Assembly: GCA_029260025.1 (NCBI GenBank)
Contig: JAJDDZ010000285.1
Coordinates: 1 to 32,243, forward strand
Reading direction: 5' to 3'
Source of the DNA: Phycisphaerae bacterium
GTDB lineage: Bacteria; Planctomycetota; Phycisphaerae; UBA1845
Length of the DNA: 32,243 nt
Under the pieces are notes generated by a model, which worked only from the letters and a program-made list of their open reading frames with translations, was not told the origin of the DNA and did no database searches. Below are positions 24,615 through 32,175 of the stretch, one piece after another (position 1 is the first letter of the stretch; each line of letters opens with the position of its first letter). A program made the translations under genes and the position numbers.

Positions 24615-24645
24615 AAGCCCGTGGGTGCGACCCGCGGGCTTATTT
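24615..24645 (+). terminator. Intrinsic terminator after the TadG-like gene
   Basis: A 12-bp stem (AAGCCCGTGGGT at 24615-24626 with ACCCGCGGGCTT at 24630-24641, one G-U pair) closes a three-base loop and is followed by ATTTG. The T-tract is short, but the stem is strong and 53 bases past the stop codon. Confidence 0.75.
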
Positions 24646-24791
24646 GATGGTGCGGAGCTCCGAGAACGAGCCGAATGAGGTGATTACCGGAGCAAGGCGA
24701 TACGCTTGCGCGCGTTGCTTGCGTACGCCGATGCCGTATGCGACGCTTGAACTAGTTACGCTTTCTACAATTGACACAAGGATATTGGACC

Positions 24792-25856
24792 ATGCCATCC
24801 AAAGTTGGGAATAAGAAAACGAAGTCCTCGCCCGTGGAAAAGACCCACCATACCAAGACCAACGCAGTGGCTACCAAGTCTCGCAGACCGAAAAGTAAGA
24901 TCGAATCCAAGAAGCCGGTTCTTCATGAACCTACCCGCGACGATGTCGAAGGATGTGTGACCGTCACCGAGTTTTCGGAGATGATCGAATGCACCTTCGC
25001 TTCGCTGAACGCTCCAGACGCCGCCGACCACCTGGGAGGGCGGCAGACACCGCGCATCCAGGTGGATTTCGCCAAACCGCTTTGGGTTGTCTCCTACACG
25101 CACGAGCAGGAAGAGAAGCACGTCGGTGTTCGGGCGGAACTAATCGACGTTTCCGCCGACGGGCTGTGCGTTCTGATGGCGAAACCGATCCCCGTAGGGG
25201 CGATTGTTCGTTTCGCACTGGCGGACGAAGGAGGCGAACCTATTTTCGGATTCGCCGCTGTCGCACGAACCGCCCGTCGAGGCAAGAAATACTCGGTGGG
25301 CGTAACTTTCATGGACCGCGCTGACTCATTAGACCTCGATGAGCCGACCGACGCCGAAGAGCCGGAGAATCGATTGATTGACCGGTCAAGACTCGTCATC
25401 GCGCGAACGTTCCGACACGCGGGGTTAGTCGCTCGAAGATTCTTGGGCGGGCACCGATCTGTCAGAACGATCACCCGCCGCGAAGGGTGTAAGCGAGCTA
25501 CGTTTCGAGTCGAAGCAAAGCTATTTTCCTACCGAGCCTCGCTCGAAACGGACGGAAACCAAGTCGCATTCGCGTCTTGGCCAATTCAGACCGAATCAAA
25601 GCATCTTTCTTCGACGGCGACTCAACCTACCCTCGTCGAACTCGAAGGCGATGGGTTCCGCGCAATTGCGACCGTCCTACCGAGCCAAATTATGTCGTGT
25701 GAACTCGGACCTGGTAGCGGGGCGACCGGGCAACGCTGCGTCAAAGTTCCGAGCTACGACGCCGCCTCGCTGAATATCGACTTGGGTCCGCCGCGCAGCG
25801 ACAAGCACAAGCGGTGCGCCGCGCGAAACATAGCCACGCCCTCATCTCGCCGCTAG
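24792..25856 (+). CDS. PilZ-like domain protein
   Basis: 354 residues from the ATG at 24792 (AAGGA nine bases upstream); a TTG at 24771 would add seven residues and place the start before that site. The first ~45 residues are Lys-rich and probably unstructured. Residues about 86-175 resemble a PilZ beta-barrel: RIQVDFAKPLWVVSYT, then RAELIDVSADGLCVLMAKPIP with the D-x-S-x2-G motif at 119-124, then FGFAAVARTARRGKKYSVGVTF. PilZ domains bind cyclic di-GMP through an RxxxR motif plus D/NxSxxG. The RxxxR is not clear here, so nucleotide binding is uncertain. The C-terminal ~170 residues are not recognised. The gene ends seven bases before the xseA frame, so a shared transcript is likely but a functional link is not evident. 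Confidence 0.72.
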   Translation: MPSKVGNKKTKSSPVEKTHHTKTNAVATKSRRPKSKIESKKPVLHEPTRDDVEGCVTVTEFSEMIECTFASLNAPDAADHLGGRQTPRIQVDFAKPLWVVSYTHEQEEKHVGVRAELIDVSADGLCVLMAKPIPVGAIVRFALADEGGEPIFGFAAVARTARRGKKYSVGVTFMDRADSLDLDEPTDAEEPENRLIDRSRLVIARTFRHAGLVARRFLGGHRSVRTITRREGCKRATFRVEAKLFSYRASLETDGNQVAFASWPIQTESKHLSSTATQPTLVELEGDGFRAIATVLPSQIMSCELGPGSGATGQRCVKVPSYDAASLNIDLGPPRSDKHKRCAARNIATPSSRR

Positions 25857-25863
25857 AGAACGG

Positions 25864-27402
25864 GTGGCGGTTGCACGAAGCAAGGTTCGTGCTATTGATA
25901 GCGACATGTCATCGCAACGCCCGGCGTTTAACCCAGACCTCGTGAAAGCTCCTGAAGCCAAGAAGAAGACTCCCCTAAAGGGGCCGCTCACCGTTTCACA
26001 GGTCACCGCGATCGTTCAGCGAGCGATCCTAGACGCGGTCCCAGCGACGATCCACGTCGTCGGCGAGGTCAGCAACTTTAAAAGACATAGCAGCGGGCAT
26101 CTCTATTTTACGCTCAAGGACAACAGCAGCGAACTTTCGTGTGTCATGTGGCGATCGGACGCAGCCCGCCTCAAATTCGATCCCGAGAACGGGCTAGAAG
26201 TCATCGCGTCCGGAGCGGTCGAGGTCTTCGAGCGTGCGGGTCGCTATCAGCTCTACACGCGCAAGCTCGAACCCAAGGGGGTGGGCGCCCTCGATCTCGC
26301 CTTCCGGCAACTTTGCGAAAAGCTGAAGCAAGAAGGACTATTTGATCACAACACCAAGAAGCCGCTACCGCCCTTTCCGACGCGAATCGCCATCGTCACC
26401 AGCCCCACCGGCGCAGCGATCGCCGACATGATCCGAACGATTCAGCGGCGATACCCCTGCGTCCATGTGCTGGTCCACGCCGTTCGCGTTCAGGGTGAAA
26501 CGGCTGCGGGGGAAATCGCGAGCGCGATCCGCTCAATCAACCGAAACAGCAAAAACCTTGGTGGAATCGACTTGATGATCGTGGGACGCGGCGGCGGGTC
26601 GATCGAGGATCTCTGGGCGTTTAACGAAGAAGTCGTCGCCCGAGCGATCTTCGCGAGCCACATCCCCGTCATCAGTGCCGTAGGTCACGAGGTTGACTTT
26701 TCGGTGGCGGACCTCGTCGCGGATGTCCGGGCTGCAACGCCAACCGCAGCCGCAGAACTCGCCGTTCCAGAATTGGAAGAAGTCGCTGCTGGACTAACCG
26801 GTCTAGCGAGGCGTATAGCCCGCGCAACACAGACGCACGCAGAACTTGCGACCACCCGCGTCAACGGCGCAGCCCAAAAAGCCCCTCTTAAGAACCCACT
26901 CGACCTCATTCGTCGTCGGGAGCAAATCCTGGACGAACTCGAACATCGAATGACGCGAACCGAAAGCACCCAACTCCACGACTTGCGAAAGCGAATAGAG
27001 AATGTAGAAACGACGGTGCAGCGAATCGCCCCGCACGCATACCTCGCAAAGACCGGCGGCGCATTGCGCGACGCTAGCTACCGTTTGCGATGGGCGATCG
27101 ATGGGCGTATGCGCGATGCGTTTCAAAAACTTCGCCACCTCGCTCTTACACTTCCCGCGACAACATCCCATCGTTTCGACCTCTCGAGGGAGAAAGTTCG
27201 CACGGCTGAGACTGTCCTGGGCGCGGTTAGTCACAAGAGCGTCCTGGGTCGGGGATTCTCGATCACCCGGATCAAAAAAGGCGGGAAGGTTCTACGCTCT
27301 GTCAAAGACCTGACCGACCGTCAACGTCTCATCACGCACCTCGCCGACGGCGACGTCGAGACCGAAACCGTTAACATCAATCAAATGGAGCTATTCGACT
27401 AA
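25864..27402 (+). CDS. xseA: Exodeoxyribonuclease VII large subunit
   Basis: 512 residues from the GTG at 25864; an ATG at 25906 (14 codons in) is a real alternative because neither has a good ribosome binding site. Exonuclease VII degrades single-stranded DNA to oligonucleotides and works with several XseB subunits in the cytoplasm. An OB-fold lies at about 41-140 (VVGEVSNFKRHSSGHLYFTLKD). The catalytic domain follows: FPTRIAIVTSPTGAAIADMI, VGRGGGSIEDLWAFNEE (240-256), SAVGHEVDFSVADLVADVRA and ATPTAAAE. A long helical region and the C-terminal SVLGRGFSITR segment complete the protein. Length and motif order match the family. xseB begins two bases after the stop codon, indicating translational coupling. 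Confidence 0.96.
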   Translation: MAVARSKVRAIDSDMSSQRPAFNPDLVKAPEAKKKTPLKGPLTVSQVTAIVQRAILDAVPATIHVVGEVSNFKRHSSGHLYFTLKDNSSELSCVMWRSDAARLKFDPENGLEVIASGAVEVFERAGRYQLYTRKLEPKGVGALDLAFRQLCEKLKQEGLFDHNTKKPLPPFPTRIAIVTSPTGAAIADMIRTIQRRYPCVHVLVHAVRVQGETAAGEIASAIRSINRNSKNLGGIDLMIVGRGGGSIEDLWAFNEEVVARAIFASHIPVISAVGHEVDFSVADLVADVRAATPTAAAELAVPELEEVAAGLTGLARRIARATQTHAELATTRVNGAAQKAPLKNPLDLIRRREQILDELEHRMTRTESTQLHDLRKRIENVETTVQRIAPHAYLAKTGGALRDASYRLRWAIDGRMRDAFQKLRHLALTLPATTSHRFDLSREKVRTAETVLGAVSHKSVLGRGFSITRIKKGGKVLRSVKDLTDRQRLITHLADGDVETETVNINQMELFD

Positions 27403-27404
27403 TC

Positions 27405-27641
27405 ATGAGCAAGAAAAAACTATCTTTTGAACAAGCGCTCGATCAACTCGAGACGATCGCCGAACAAATCGAGCAGGGAAAGATTGGACTGGAAGAGTCG
27501 ATTGAAAAGTACGAGGAAGGAATGGGCCTAGTCAAACAGTGTCGAGATATTCTGTCCAAAGCGGAAATGAAGATCCAAAAATTACAAGAACGCGCCGACG
27601 GTACGCTCGAAACTGCACGTTTCGCCAAGCCAAAGACGTAG
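27405..27641 (+). CDS. xseB: Exodeoxyribonuclease VII small subunit
   Basis: 78 residues, the standard length. XseB is a small helical-hairpin protein that coats the long helices of XseA and is needed for exonuclease VII activity. The sequence carries the family core LSFEQALDQLETIAEQIEQG followed by ESIEKYEEGMGLVKQCRDIL and a second helix ending KIQKL. The ATG lies two bases after the xseA stop, and the two genes are almost certainly one operon. The gene is convergent with tyrA, whose stop codon is 57 bases away; no clear terminator hairpin was found between them. Confidence 0.96.
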   Translation: MSKKKLSFEQALDQLETIAEQIEQGKIGLEESIEKYEEGMGLVKQCRDILSKAEMKIQKLQERADGTLETARFAKPKT

Positions 27642-27698
27642 CGTGCTTCGCCGGTCAACCAAGTAGGCATCGCGGTTTGTTTCGACCAAGAGGCTCGA

Positions 27699-28859
27699 CT
27701 ACATCCGCTCCACGAGGCGATCGATCAAGAAGCTCGAGCGCTCCAGAGCCTGGTCCGTGAAAGTACCGAAAAAAGACCGGACACTCTCAAAGTTTTCCGC
27801 AAAGCTCTCGCGATCGCCGCAACGTACTACTTGTTGTAAGTGCTTCGCGGAGGAAACGAACGACTCCATCACCCGCTGCGTATCCGGATTGGACATTTGA
27901 ATCGACGCATACAGGTCAGGAGATTGAGCAAAGTGTCTCGCCGTCATCAGCAGCTCCATAAGATATACCGGTGACGTAAACTGAAGCGTTTCCTCGACCG
28001 AAACCCCAAGATCTGACAACGTCCGACCTGTCACCTCAGTCGCAAAATGCGTTAATACCTGGACGACCGCCATTGCTTTATCATGCGACTCAGGCGTGCA
28101 CTCCATCAGCACCAACCCTCTCGCTCCCAGCATCTGCTTCAACCAACTCAGCCATTCATCTCCGCGACCAGGACAAAGCACCACCCGCTGCCCCTGTAGC
28201 GAGTGAACGCTTGGGGCGAAGAGCGGATGCGTTCCGATGACGGATCCGCTACATGCGTCGAGCATTACCGACAACGGTTCACACTTGACGGAAGTAACAT
28301 CCAACAGCAGAGCGTCCTTTCGAACCATCGGTCCGATCTCACGAATCACGTCGCACGTCTTTTCGATAGGTACACTTACAATCACAATATCCGCAGTGGC
28401 AGCCGCAACCTCAGGACGAAGGTCCGTATCGACATCCGATATCATGATCGCGTGTCCGAGGTCACCGAACAGTTCCGCCATGCAACGCCCCATGCCGCCA
28501 CGACCACCGATCACGGCGACGGTACGCGGCGTGATGTCGAGCGGAACCTCGGCCTTCAGCGCAGCTTGGCGGTCGCGACTTCCCCACAGAATCAAACGAA
28601 ACAAACTCTCCGCTAGCTCTGTCGAAACGCCAACAGATCCCGCACGCTGGCGGCGGTCTTCGAGAATGGAACGTTCACGCGCGATATCTCGGATTCCGAT
28701 TTGATGCTCACGCTTGAACCGAGCGACTTCGCCAATATACCCGTTCCGCCGCGCGAGAAGCCCAATGATGTCGCGATCGACGGTGTCAATCATTGCCCGC
28801 AGTTCGTGCAGCGACCGGGCTGACGGCGATCCCTCGGGTTTACGTTCATTCGATGACAT
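27699..28859 (-). CDS. tyrA: Bifunctional chorismate mutase / prephenate dehydrogenase (T-protein)
   Basis: 386 residues; the ATG at 28859 has GGAG eight bases upstream. The fusion converts chorismate to prephenate and then, with NAD+, to 4-hydroxyphenylpyruvate for tyrosine synthesis. The AroQ-type mutase domain (about 14-100) shows LHELRAMIDTVDRDIIGLLARR and the RDIARERSILEDRR helix. The dehydrogenase starts at about 110 with VAVIGGRGGMGR, a Rossmann loop like the VGGGGQMGR of E. coli TyrA. IVIVSVPIEKT, GTHPLFAP and LQFTSPVYLMEL follow the same order as E. coli TyrA. Length is close to the 373 residues of that enzyme. It lies 84 bases downstream of the NifS-type gene and is probably co-transcribed. 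Confidence 0.94.
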   Translation of the reverse strand: MSSNERKPEGSPSARSLHELRAMIDTVDRDIIGLLARRNGYIGEVARFKREHQIGIRDIARERSILEDRRQRAGSVGVSTELAESLFRLILWGSRDRQAALKAEVPLDITPRTVAVIGGRGGMGRCMAELFGDLGHAIMISDVDTDLRPEVAAATADIVIVSVPIEKTCDVIREIGPMVRKDALLLDVTSVKCEPLSVMLDACSGSVIGTHPLFAPSVHSLQGQRVVLCPGRGDEWLSWLKQMLGARGLVLMECTPESHDKAMAVVQVLTHFATEVTGRTLSDLGVSVEETLQFTSPVYLMELLMTARHFAQSPDLYASIQMSNPDTQRVMESFVSSAKHLQQVVRCGDRESFAENFESVRSFFGTFTDQALERSSFLIDRLVERM

Positions 28860-28943
28860 CTACGAAGCTCCGCTTTGATGCAATTCGTCGACTAAAATCA
28901 CCACACTCAACACTCGCTTGACCGATTGCTCCCTCGGCTCGGC

Positions 28944-30074
28944 CTAACCGATGACAGGAGTTGCCTTCGCTGCTTTAACAAGCTTCCCAATCGCCTCGTC
29001 GATCTCGGCTTCAGTCGAAAAACGACCAACACTCAATCGAACCGCACCGAACGCGACCTCTTCAGGAATATCCATCGCGGCGAGAGTGGCTGAGCGTTGC
29101 GCTTTTCCTGAATGACACGCAGCACCCGTGCTCGCGAGTACGTCGGGGCATCCCGCCATCACCTCGCCCCCGATTCGCCCGCGAAAACCAACACAAAGCG
29201 TATTCGACAGACGATCCGTTCGGTGACCGAGCAATACAACGTCGTCCCCCAATCCTTCCGAAAGACCCGCATGAAGTCTGTCGCGTAAGTTCGCGACGTG
29301 CGAATGATCCGAGTCCTTCTCCGCAAGCTCAGCCGCCTTCCCAAGTCCGACGATCAGCGCGACCGGTTCGGTTCCCGCACGAATCCCGCCCTGATGACCA
29401 GCCCCATGATGCAGCGGGTCGAGCGTCACACCCTTTTTAATGAAGAGCGCGCCAACTCCCTGCGGACCATAGAACTTGTGCCCAGCGATCGTGAGAAAAT
29501 CAACGCCAAGTTTATCCACACGCGTTTCAATCTTCCCGCATGACTGGGCAGCGTCGGTATGGACCAAGACCCCCGCCTCCCGCCCAATCGACGAAATCTC
29601 TGGGACATCCTGAATCGTTCCGACCTCATTGTTTGCGTGCATAATCGAAATCAGAATTGTTGTCGGTCGAATTTCGCTGGCAACCTCGTCGGGGTCAACA
29701 CGCCCCTTCGAGTCGACGCCGACGTAGCTAATCTCATACCCGAGCTTCTCGAGAAACTTACAAGGGTTCTTGATCGCCGGGTGCTCGATGCTCGAGGTAA
29801 TAATGTGCTTGCCCTTGTCCGCCAGCGCGAACGCGACTCCCTTAATCACATGATTGTTAGACTCTGTCCCGCCGGAGGTGAAAACGACTTCATCCGCCGA
29901 GACGCCCAGTAGCGACGCAACCTGGGCTCGTGCAGTGTCGATAGCCTTACGCAACGGAACACCAACCCCATGCGAACTGGTCGGGTTGCCGAAATACTCG
30001 CCGAGATACGGAAGCATCGCGGCACGCACGCCAGGATCCATGGGCGTCGAAGCGTTGTAGTCGAGATAGATCAT
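28944..30074 (-). CDS. Cysteine desulfurase, IscS/NifS type
   Basis: 376 residues from the ATG at 30074, with AAAGGTGA upstream; an in-frame start at 30149 adds a basic leader outside the family. It takes sulfur from cysteine with PLP for Fe-S clusters, tRNA thiolation or other acceptors. Motifs: MIYLDYNASTPMDP, FGNPTSSHGVG, FTSGGTESNN (65-74), HTDAAQ (172-177), the PLP lysine K200 in AGHKFYGPQGVG, GGIRAGTEP, and the catalytic Cys C320 in STGAACHSGK. No iscU, iscA or fdx gene is nearby; the next gene is tyrA. Sequence alone does not decide between NifS and IscS naming. Confidence 0.95.
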   Translation of the reverse strand: MIYLDYNASTPMDPGVRAAMLPYLGEYFGNPTSSHGVGVPLRKAIDTARAQVASLLGVSADEVVFTSGGTESNNHVIKGVAFALADKGKHIITSSIEHPAIKNPCKFLEKLGYEISYVGVDSKGRVDPDEVASEIRPTTILISIMHANNEVGTIQDVPEISSIGREAGVLVHTDAAQSCGKIETRVDKLGVDFLTIAGHKFYGPQGVGALFIKKGVTLDPLHHGAGHQGGIRAGTEPVALIVGLGKAAELAEKDSDHSHVANLRDRLHAGLSEGLGDDVVLLGHRTDRLSNTLCVGFRGRIGGEVMAGCPDVLASTGAACHSGKAQRSATLAAMDIPEEVAFGAVRLSVGRFSTEAEIDEAIGKLVKAAKATPVIG

Positions 30075-30137
30075 TGGTGTCGTCACCTTTCGTAAAGTCC
30101 GGGCAGTACCCGATTGCTTGCGGGCGAGTTTCGTCCG

Positions 30138-30166
30138 ATCATACCGCACCTATCGACTCAGGACGA
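30138..30166 (-). promoter_or_regulatory. Candidate promoter of the desulfurase-tyrA unit
   Basis: Reading the minus strand, TATGAT (30143-30138) is preceded at 17 bases by TCGTCC (30166-30161). The -10 is good and the -35 poor. It would give a leader of about 58 bases. Confidence 0.42.
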
Positions 30167-30315
30167 ATCACGCCCTCCAATCCGAGGTCGGTGCTCAACC
30201 AACCTTTCGCGAGCGTCGATCTTCTACGCGGGGAAGCCCTAAAAAGCTGACCCGTTTGGGGTTCGACCGATAACCGTACGCGAAGTTTCAAGCAAAAGTT
30301 CAGGAGTACTCAGCA

Positions 30316-30858
30316 ATGACCACGCAGACCGACCAACTAGGCGACACGATTCAAGACTTGCGAAACGCAGCCGACTCCGCCCTGAACAGCGGAACCGCGG
30401 ACGACTTCGCATCCTTCGAGAGATTCGTCAACGAAGTTGAAGCATATGCTCGCGAGCTTCAACAATCCATGTGGGGCGACGAAGCGCGCACTGCCATTTC
30501 ACATCTCAAGGCAGGCAAGCCACTGACAGCGGACGATCATGACGTGATCCGAGCCTTCATGATCTCCGACGCACAGGCCTACCTCGAACACGAAAACGAT
30601 TTCAACAACTGGATCAGCGAATTCAAACGCCTGGTCACCGATCTAGAGAAACGCGCAAACAACATTGATCGAGATACGATCGCCGACTTCCGAGGCGTCC
30701 TCAAGGACACCATCCGAGTCGTCCCAGACATTCGCAACTTCTACGCCGAGAAACTTCGCGTCCAGAAGTTCGAAGAAGCGCTCCTGTCGCTCGACGACGC
30801 GTCACGCAAGATGCTCGCCCAGGTGATGACCGAGCAGATTCGCAGCAGCAAGCGCTAG
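30316..30858 (+). CDS. Hypothetical alpha-helical protein
   Basis: 180 residues; AGGAG stands about ten bases before the ATG. The protein is acidic, has no Cys, no signal peptide and no membrane segment, and appears almost wholly helical (LGDTIQDLRNAADSALNSG, FERFVNEVEAYARELQQSM, FNNWISEFKRLVTDLEKRAN, SLDDASRKMLAQVMTEQIR). Such heptad-like spacing suggests a coiled coil or helical bundle. No family is recognised. The stop codon lies in a 7-base tandem duplication (GCGCTAG twice, 30852-30865), and an intrinsic terminator follows about 30 bases later, so it seems to be a single-gene unit. Confidence 0.8.
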   Translation: MTTQTDQLGDTIQDLRNAADSALNSGTADDFASFERFVNEVEAYARELQQSMWGDEARTAISHLKAGKPLTADDHDVIRAFMISDAQAYLEHENDFNNWISEFKRLVTDLEKRANNIDRDTIADFRGVLKDTIRVVPDIRNFYAEKLRVQKFEEALLSLDDASRKMLAQVMTEQIRSSKR

Positions 30859-30889
30859 GCGCTAGGCCTGATAAAGCAAATCGACACCG

Positions 30890-30932
30890 AACCCGTCCGC
30901 CGCTAGCTTTGACAAGCGTCGGGCGGGTTTTC
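30890..30932 (+). terminator. Intrinsic terminator after the helical protein gene
   Basis: AACCCGTCCGCCGC (30890-30903) pairs with GCGTCGGGCGGGTT (30916-30929) with one G-U pair and one mismatch around a 12-base loop, followed by TTTC. It lies 31 bases after the stop codon. Confidence 0.7.
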
Positions 30933-31003
30933 TCATCACGCATCCCACCAAACTCGAGCGCACGGTCGCGACGTCCCGAAGTTCGTTGTAAGCTACCCGT
31001 GTC

Positions 31004-31564
31004 ATGACGTACGATTCCCGCATCCAACTCCCCGTATCATTCTCGCTCAAGGACGGGCGCGAATCTAGAATTCGCCCCACTACCGAAGACGACGCCCGGG
31101 AGCTTTGTTCGATACTTCCACGAATGCACGACGAATCGGAGTGGCTAAACTACATGCCAGGGGAGTTCGACAAGGACGAGCGGTGGGAACGGAACTTTAT
31201 TCGTGAACAGATCGCAAAACCCACGGCGATCATGATCGTGGTCGAGGTGGGCGGGAAAATCATCGCCACCGGTGGCGCGGGGTCGCTCGAGTACAAACGA
31301 TACGCTCACCACGCCGAGGTAGGACTCGCAATTCTCAAGGACTATTGGGGCCAGGGTCTAGGGCGGAAGCTGATGGAATTGCTCGTCCAATGGGGTCGCG
31401 ACCGCGGACTTCGCAAGATGTACTTGAAGACCTTCGACGGAAACGATCGGGCGATCGCGATATACGACTCACTTGGTTTCAAGATCGAAGCTCGTCTTAG
31501 ACAAGACTTCCGACGCAACGACGGAACCTTTGGCGACACGATCATCATGAGCTTGAATTACTAG
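31004..31564 (+). CDS. GNAT-family N-acetyltransferase
   Basis: 186 residues, normal for a single GNAT domain, which transfers an acyl group from acetyl-CoA to an amine. Residues 18-30 (DGRESRIRPTTEDD) form the first strand. Motif A is clear: EVGLAILKDYWGQGLGRKL with the CoA pyrophosphate loop Q-G-L-G-R-K at 117-122. Motif B includes KMYLKTFDGNDRAIAIYDSLGF, with Asn147 and Tyr154 in the usual catalytic or binding positions. The resemblance is to the general GNAT group, including ribosomal-protein Rim-type enzymes; the acceptor cannot be inferred. There is no good ribosome binding site before the ATG at 31004, and a TAAGCT at 30990-30995 may be a -10, so the leader could be very short. Confidence 0.9.
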   Translation: MTYDSRIQLPVSFSLKDGRESRIRPTTEDDARELCSILPRMHDESEWLNYMPGEFDKDERWERNFIREQIAKPTAIMIVVEVGGKIIATGGAGSLEYKRYAHHAEVGLAILKDYWGQGLGRKLMELLVQWGRDRGLRKMYLKTFDGNDRAIAIYDSLGFKIEARLRQDFRRNDGTFGDTIIMSLNY

Positions 31565-31574
31565 CTAGTCCGCC

Positions 31575-31907
31575 TCATCGCCAAAATTGATCCGGGTGGT
31601 CGGGGTGGTCGGGGTGGTCGGGGTCAGGGTGGTCGGGGTCGTCATCTTGAAGCTTCCAACTATCTGCTTCTTCCGCTTCATCAATCTCGCGTTCCATGTG
31701 CTGAAACATCTTCTCTTGAAGGGGCGCGAGCCGGCGATACATCGCGAGTGTCGCCTTGTGCGACTGAGCGATCACGCCCAACTGTGCAATCTGCCACTTA
31801 CTCAAACACGCGGACTCTTTGATGTTCGAAAACGGATCGCAAAGAAGCTCCGGGGACCCATCAGATTGCCTACGAAAGAATTCACAGTCTTCGCATCGTA
31901 ACATCAA
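31575..31907 (-). CDS. Small Cys-motif protein with Asp-His-Pro repeat tail
   Basis: 110 residues; TTGGAGAAT precedes the ATG at 31907 (a second ATG follows directly). The N-terminal ~40 residues have a conserved-looking cysteine pattern: MLRCEDCEFFRR (C-x2-C), then ELLCDPFSNIKESACLSKWQ, giving four Cys that could bind zinc. A helical middle segment follows (QLGVIAQSHKATLAMYRRL, LQEKMFQHMEREIDEAEE). The last ~22 residues are a low-complexity tail built of Asp-His-Pro units. It resembles small Cys-containing proteins I associate with planctomycetes, but I know no assigned function. It is convergent with the GNAT gene; the stops are about ten bases apart. Confidence 0.75.
   Translation of the reverse strand: MMLRCEDCEFFRRQSDGSPELLCDPFSNIKESACLSKWQIAQLGVIAQSHKATLAMYRRLAPLQEKMFQHMEREIDEAEEADSWKLQDDDPDHPDPDHPDHPDHPDQFWR
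31593..31640 (-). repeat. Nine-base coding tandem repeat (Asp-His-Pro)
   Basis: GGGTGGTCG-type 9-base units are repeated about five times, with one interrupted unit, inside the 3' end of the small Cys-motif gene. Every unit keeps the frame and encodes Asp-His-Pro on the minus strand. Confidence 0.85.
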
Positions 31908-32057
31908 TTATTCTCCAATTACCCCGCAACGGCTTTTCCAAACTTTGTAATCACCGCATCTTACGCGCAGTTTTTGCCAACCGAGTATTGAACGCGAGGA
32001 ACTTCCCTCGCCTTGCCACGTAGTGACACTGTCGCAAAATTAAAAATGAGAATTCTC
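31908..32057. other. Upstream region of the small Cys-motif gene
   Basis: About 150 bases between the minus-strand start at 31907 and the small-RNA promoter. It holds a 6-bp hairpin (GCGAGG at 31994-31999, CCTCGC at 32006-32011) and one copy of an 11-base direct repeat TTGCCAACCGA (31974-31984), whose second copy begins at 32058. No gene is recognised; a minus-strand frame at 31951-32205 crosses a terminator-like hairpin and looks spurious. Confidence 0.45.
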
Positions 32058-32086
32058 TTGCCAACCGATCCGATTTCGAGGATACT
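32058..32086 (+). promoter_or_regulatory. Candidate promoter of a small RNA
   Basis: TTGCCA (32058-32063, five of six to consensus) and GATACT (32081-32086, four of six) stand exactly 17 bases apart. Transcription would start near 32093, upstream of two hairpins and a T-tract. Confidence 0.5.
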
Positions 32087-32092
32087 ACTTCG

Positions 32093-32175
32093 TATTCAAT
32101 AAGTCCACTTACCGACCCGTCCCCCCCATGGGTCGGTTCCCCAAGGCCCGGTCCACCCCACCGGGCCTCTTTTTT
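32093..32175 (+). ncRNA. Candidate small RNA with two C-rich hairpin loops
   Basis: Between a promoter-like pair and a T-tract terminator lies a stretch of about 83 bases with no plausible gene on the plus strand. It forms two perfect hairpins: ACCGACCC/GGGTCGGT (32111-32118 with 32130-32137, loop GTCCCCCCCAT) and AGGCCCGG/CCGGGCCT (32144-32151 with 32161-32168, loop TCCACCCCA). Both loops are C-rich and could pair with G-rich ribosome binding sites. It matches no RNA family I know (not SRP RNA, 6S or tmRNA by eye). Existence and ends are inference from structure. The alternative is an isolated terminator region for an unseen transcript. Confidence 0.45.
32144..32175 (+). terminator. Intrinsic terminator
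   Basis: A perfect 8-bp GC-rich stem (AGGCCCGG with CCGGGCCT) with a nine-base loop is followed by CTTTTTT. This is the most canonical terminator in the window and would end the candidate small RNA. Confidence 0.85.

Noticed and set aside
30240-30290. GGTTCGACC resembling a tRNA T-loop
   Set aside because: No acceptor stem, D-arm or anticodon arm can be folded around it.
31593-31640. Short regular repeats considered as a CRISPR-like array
   Set aside because: The 9-base units have no spacers and are in frame inside a coding region.
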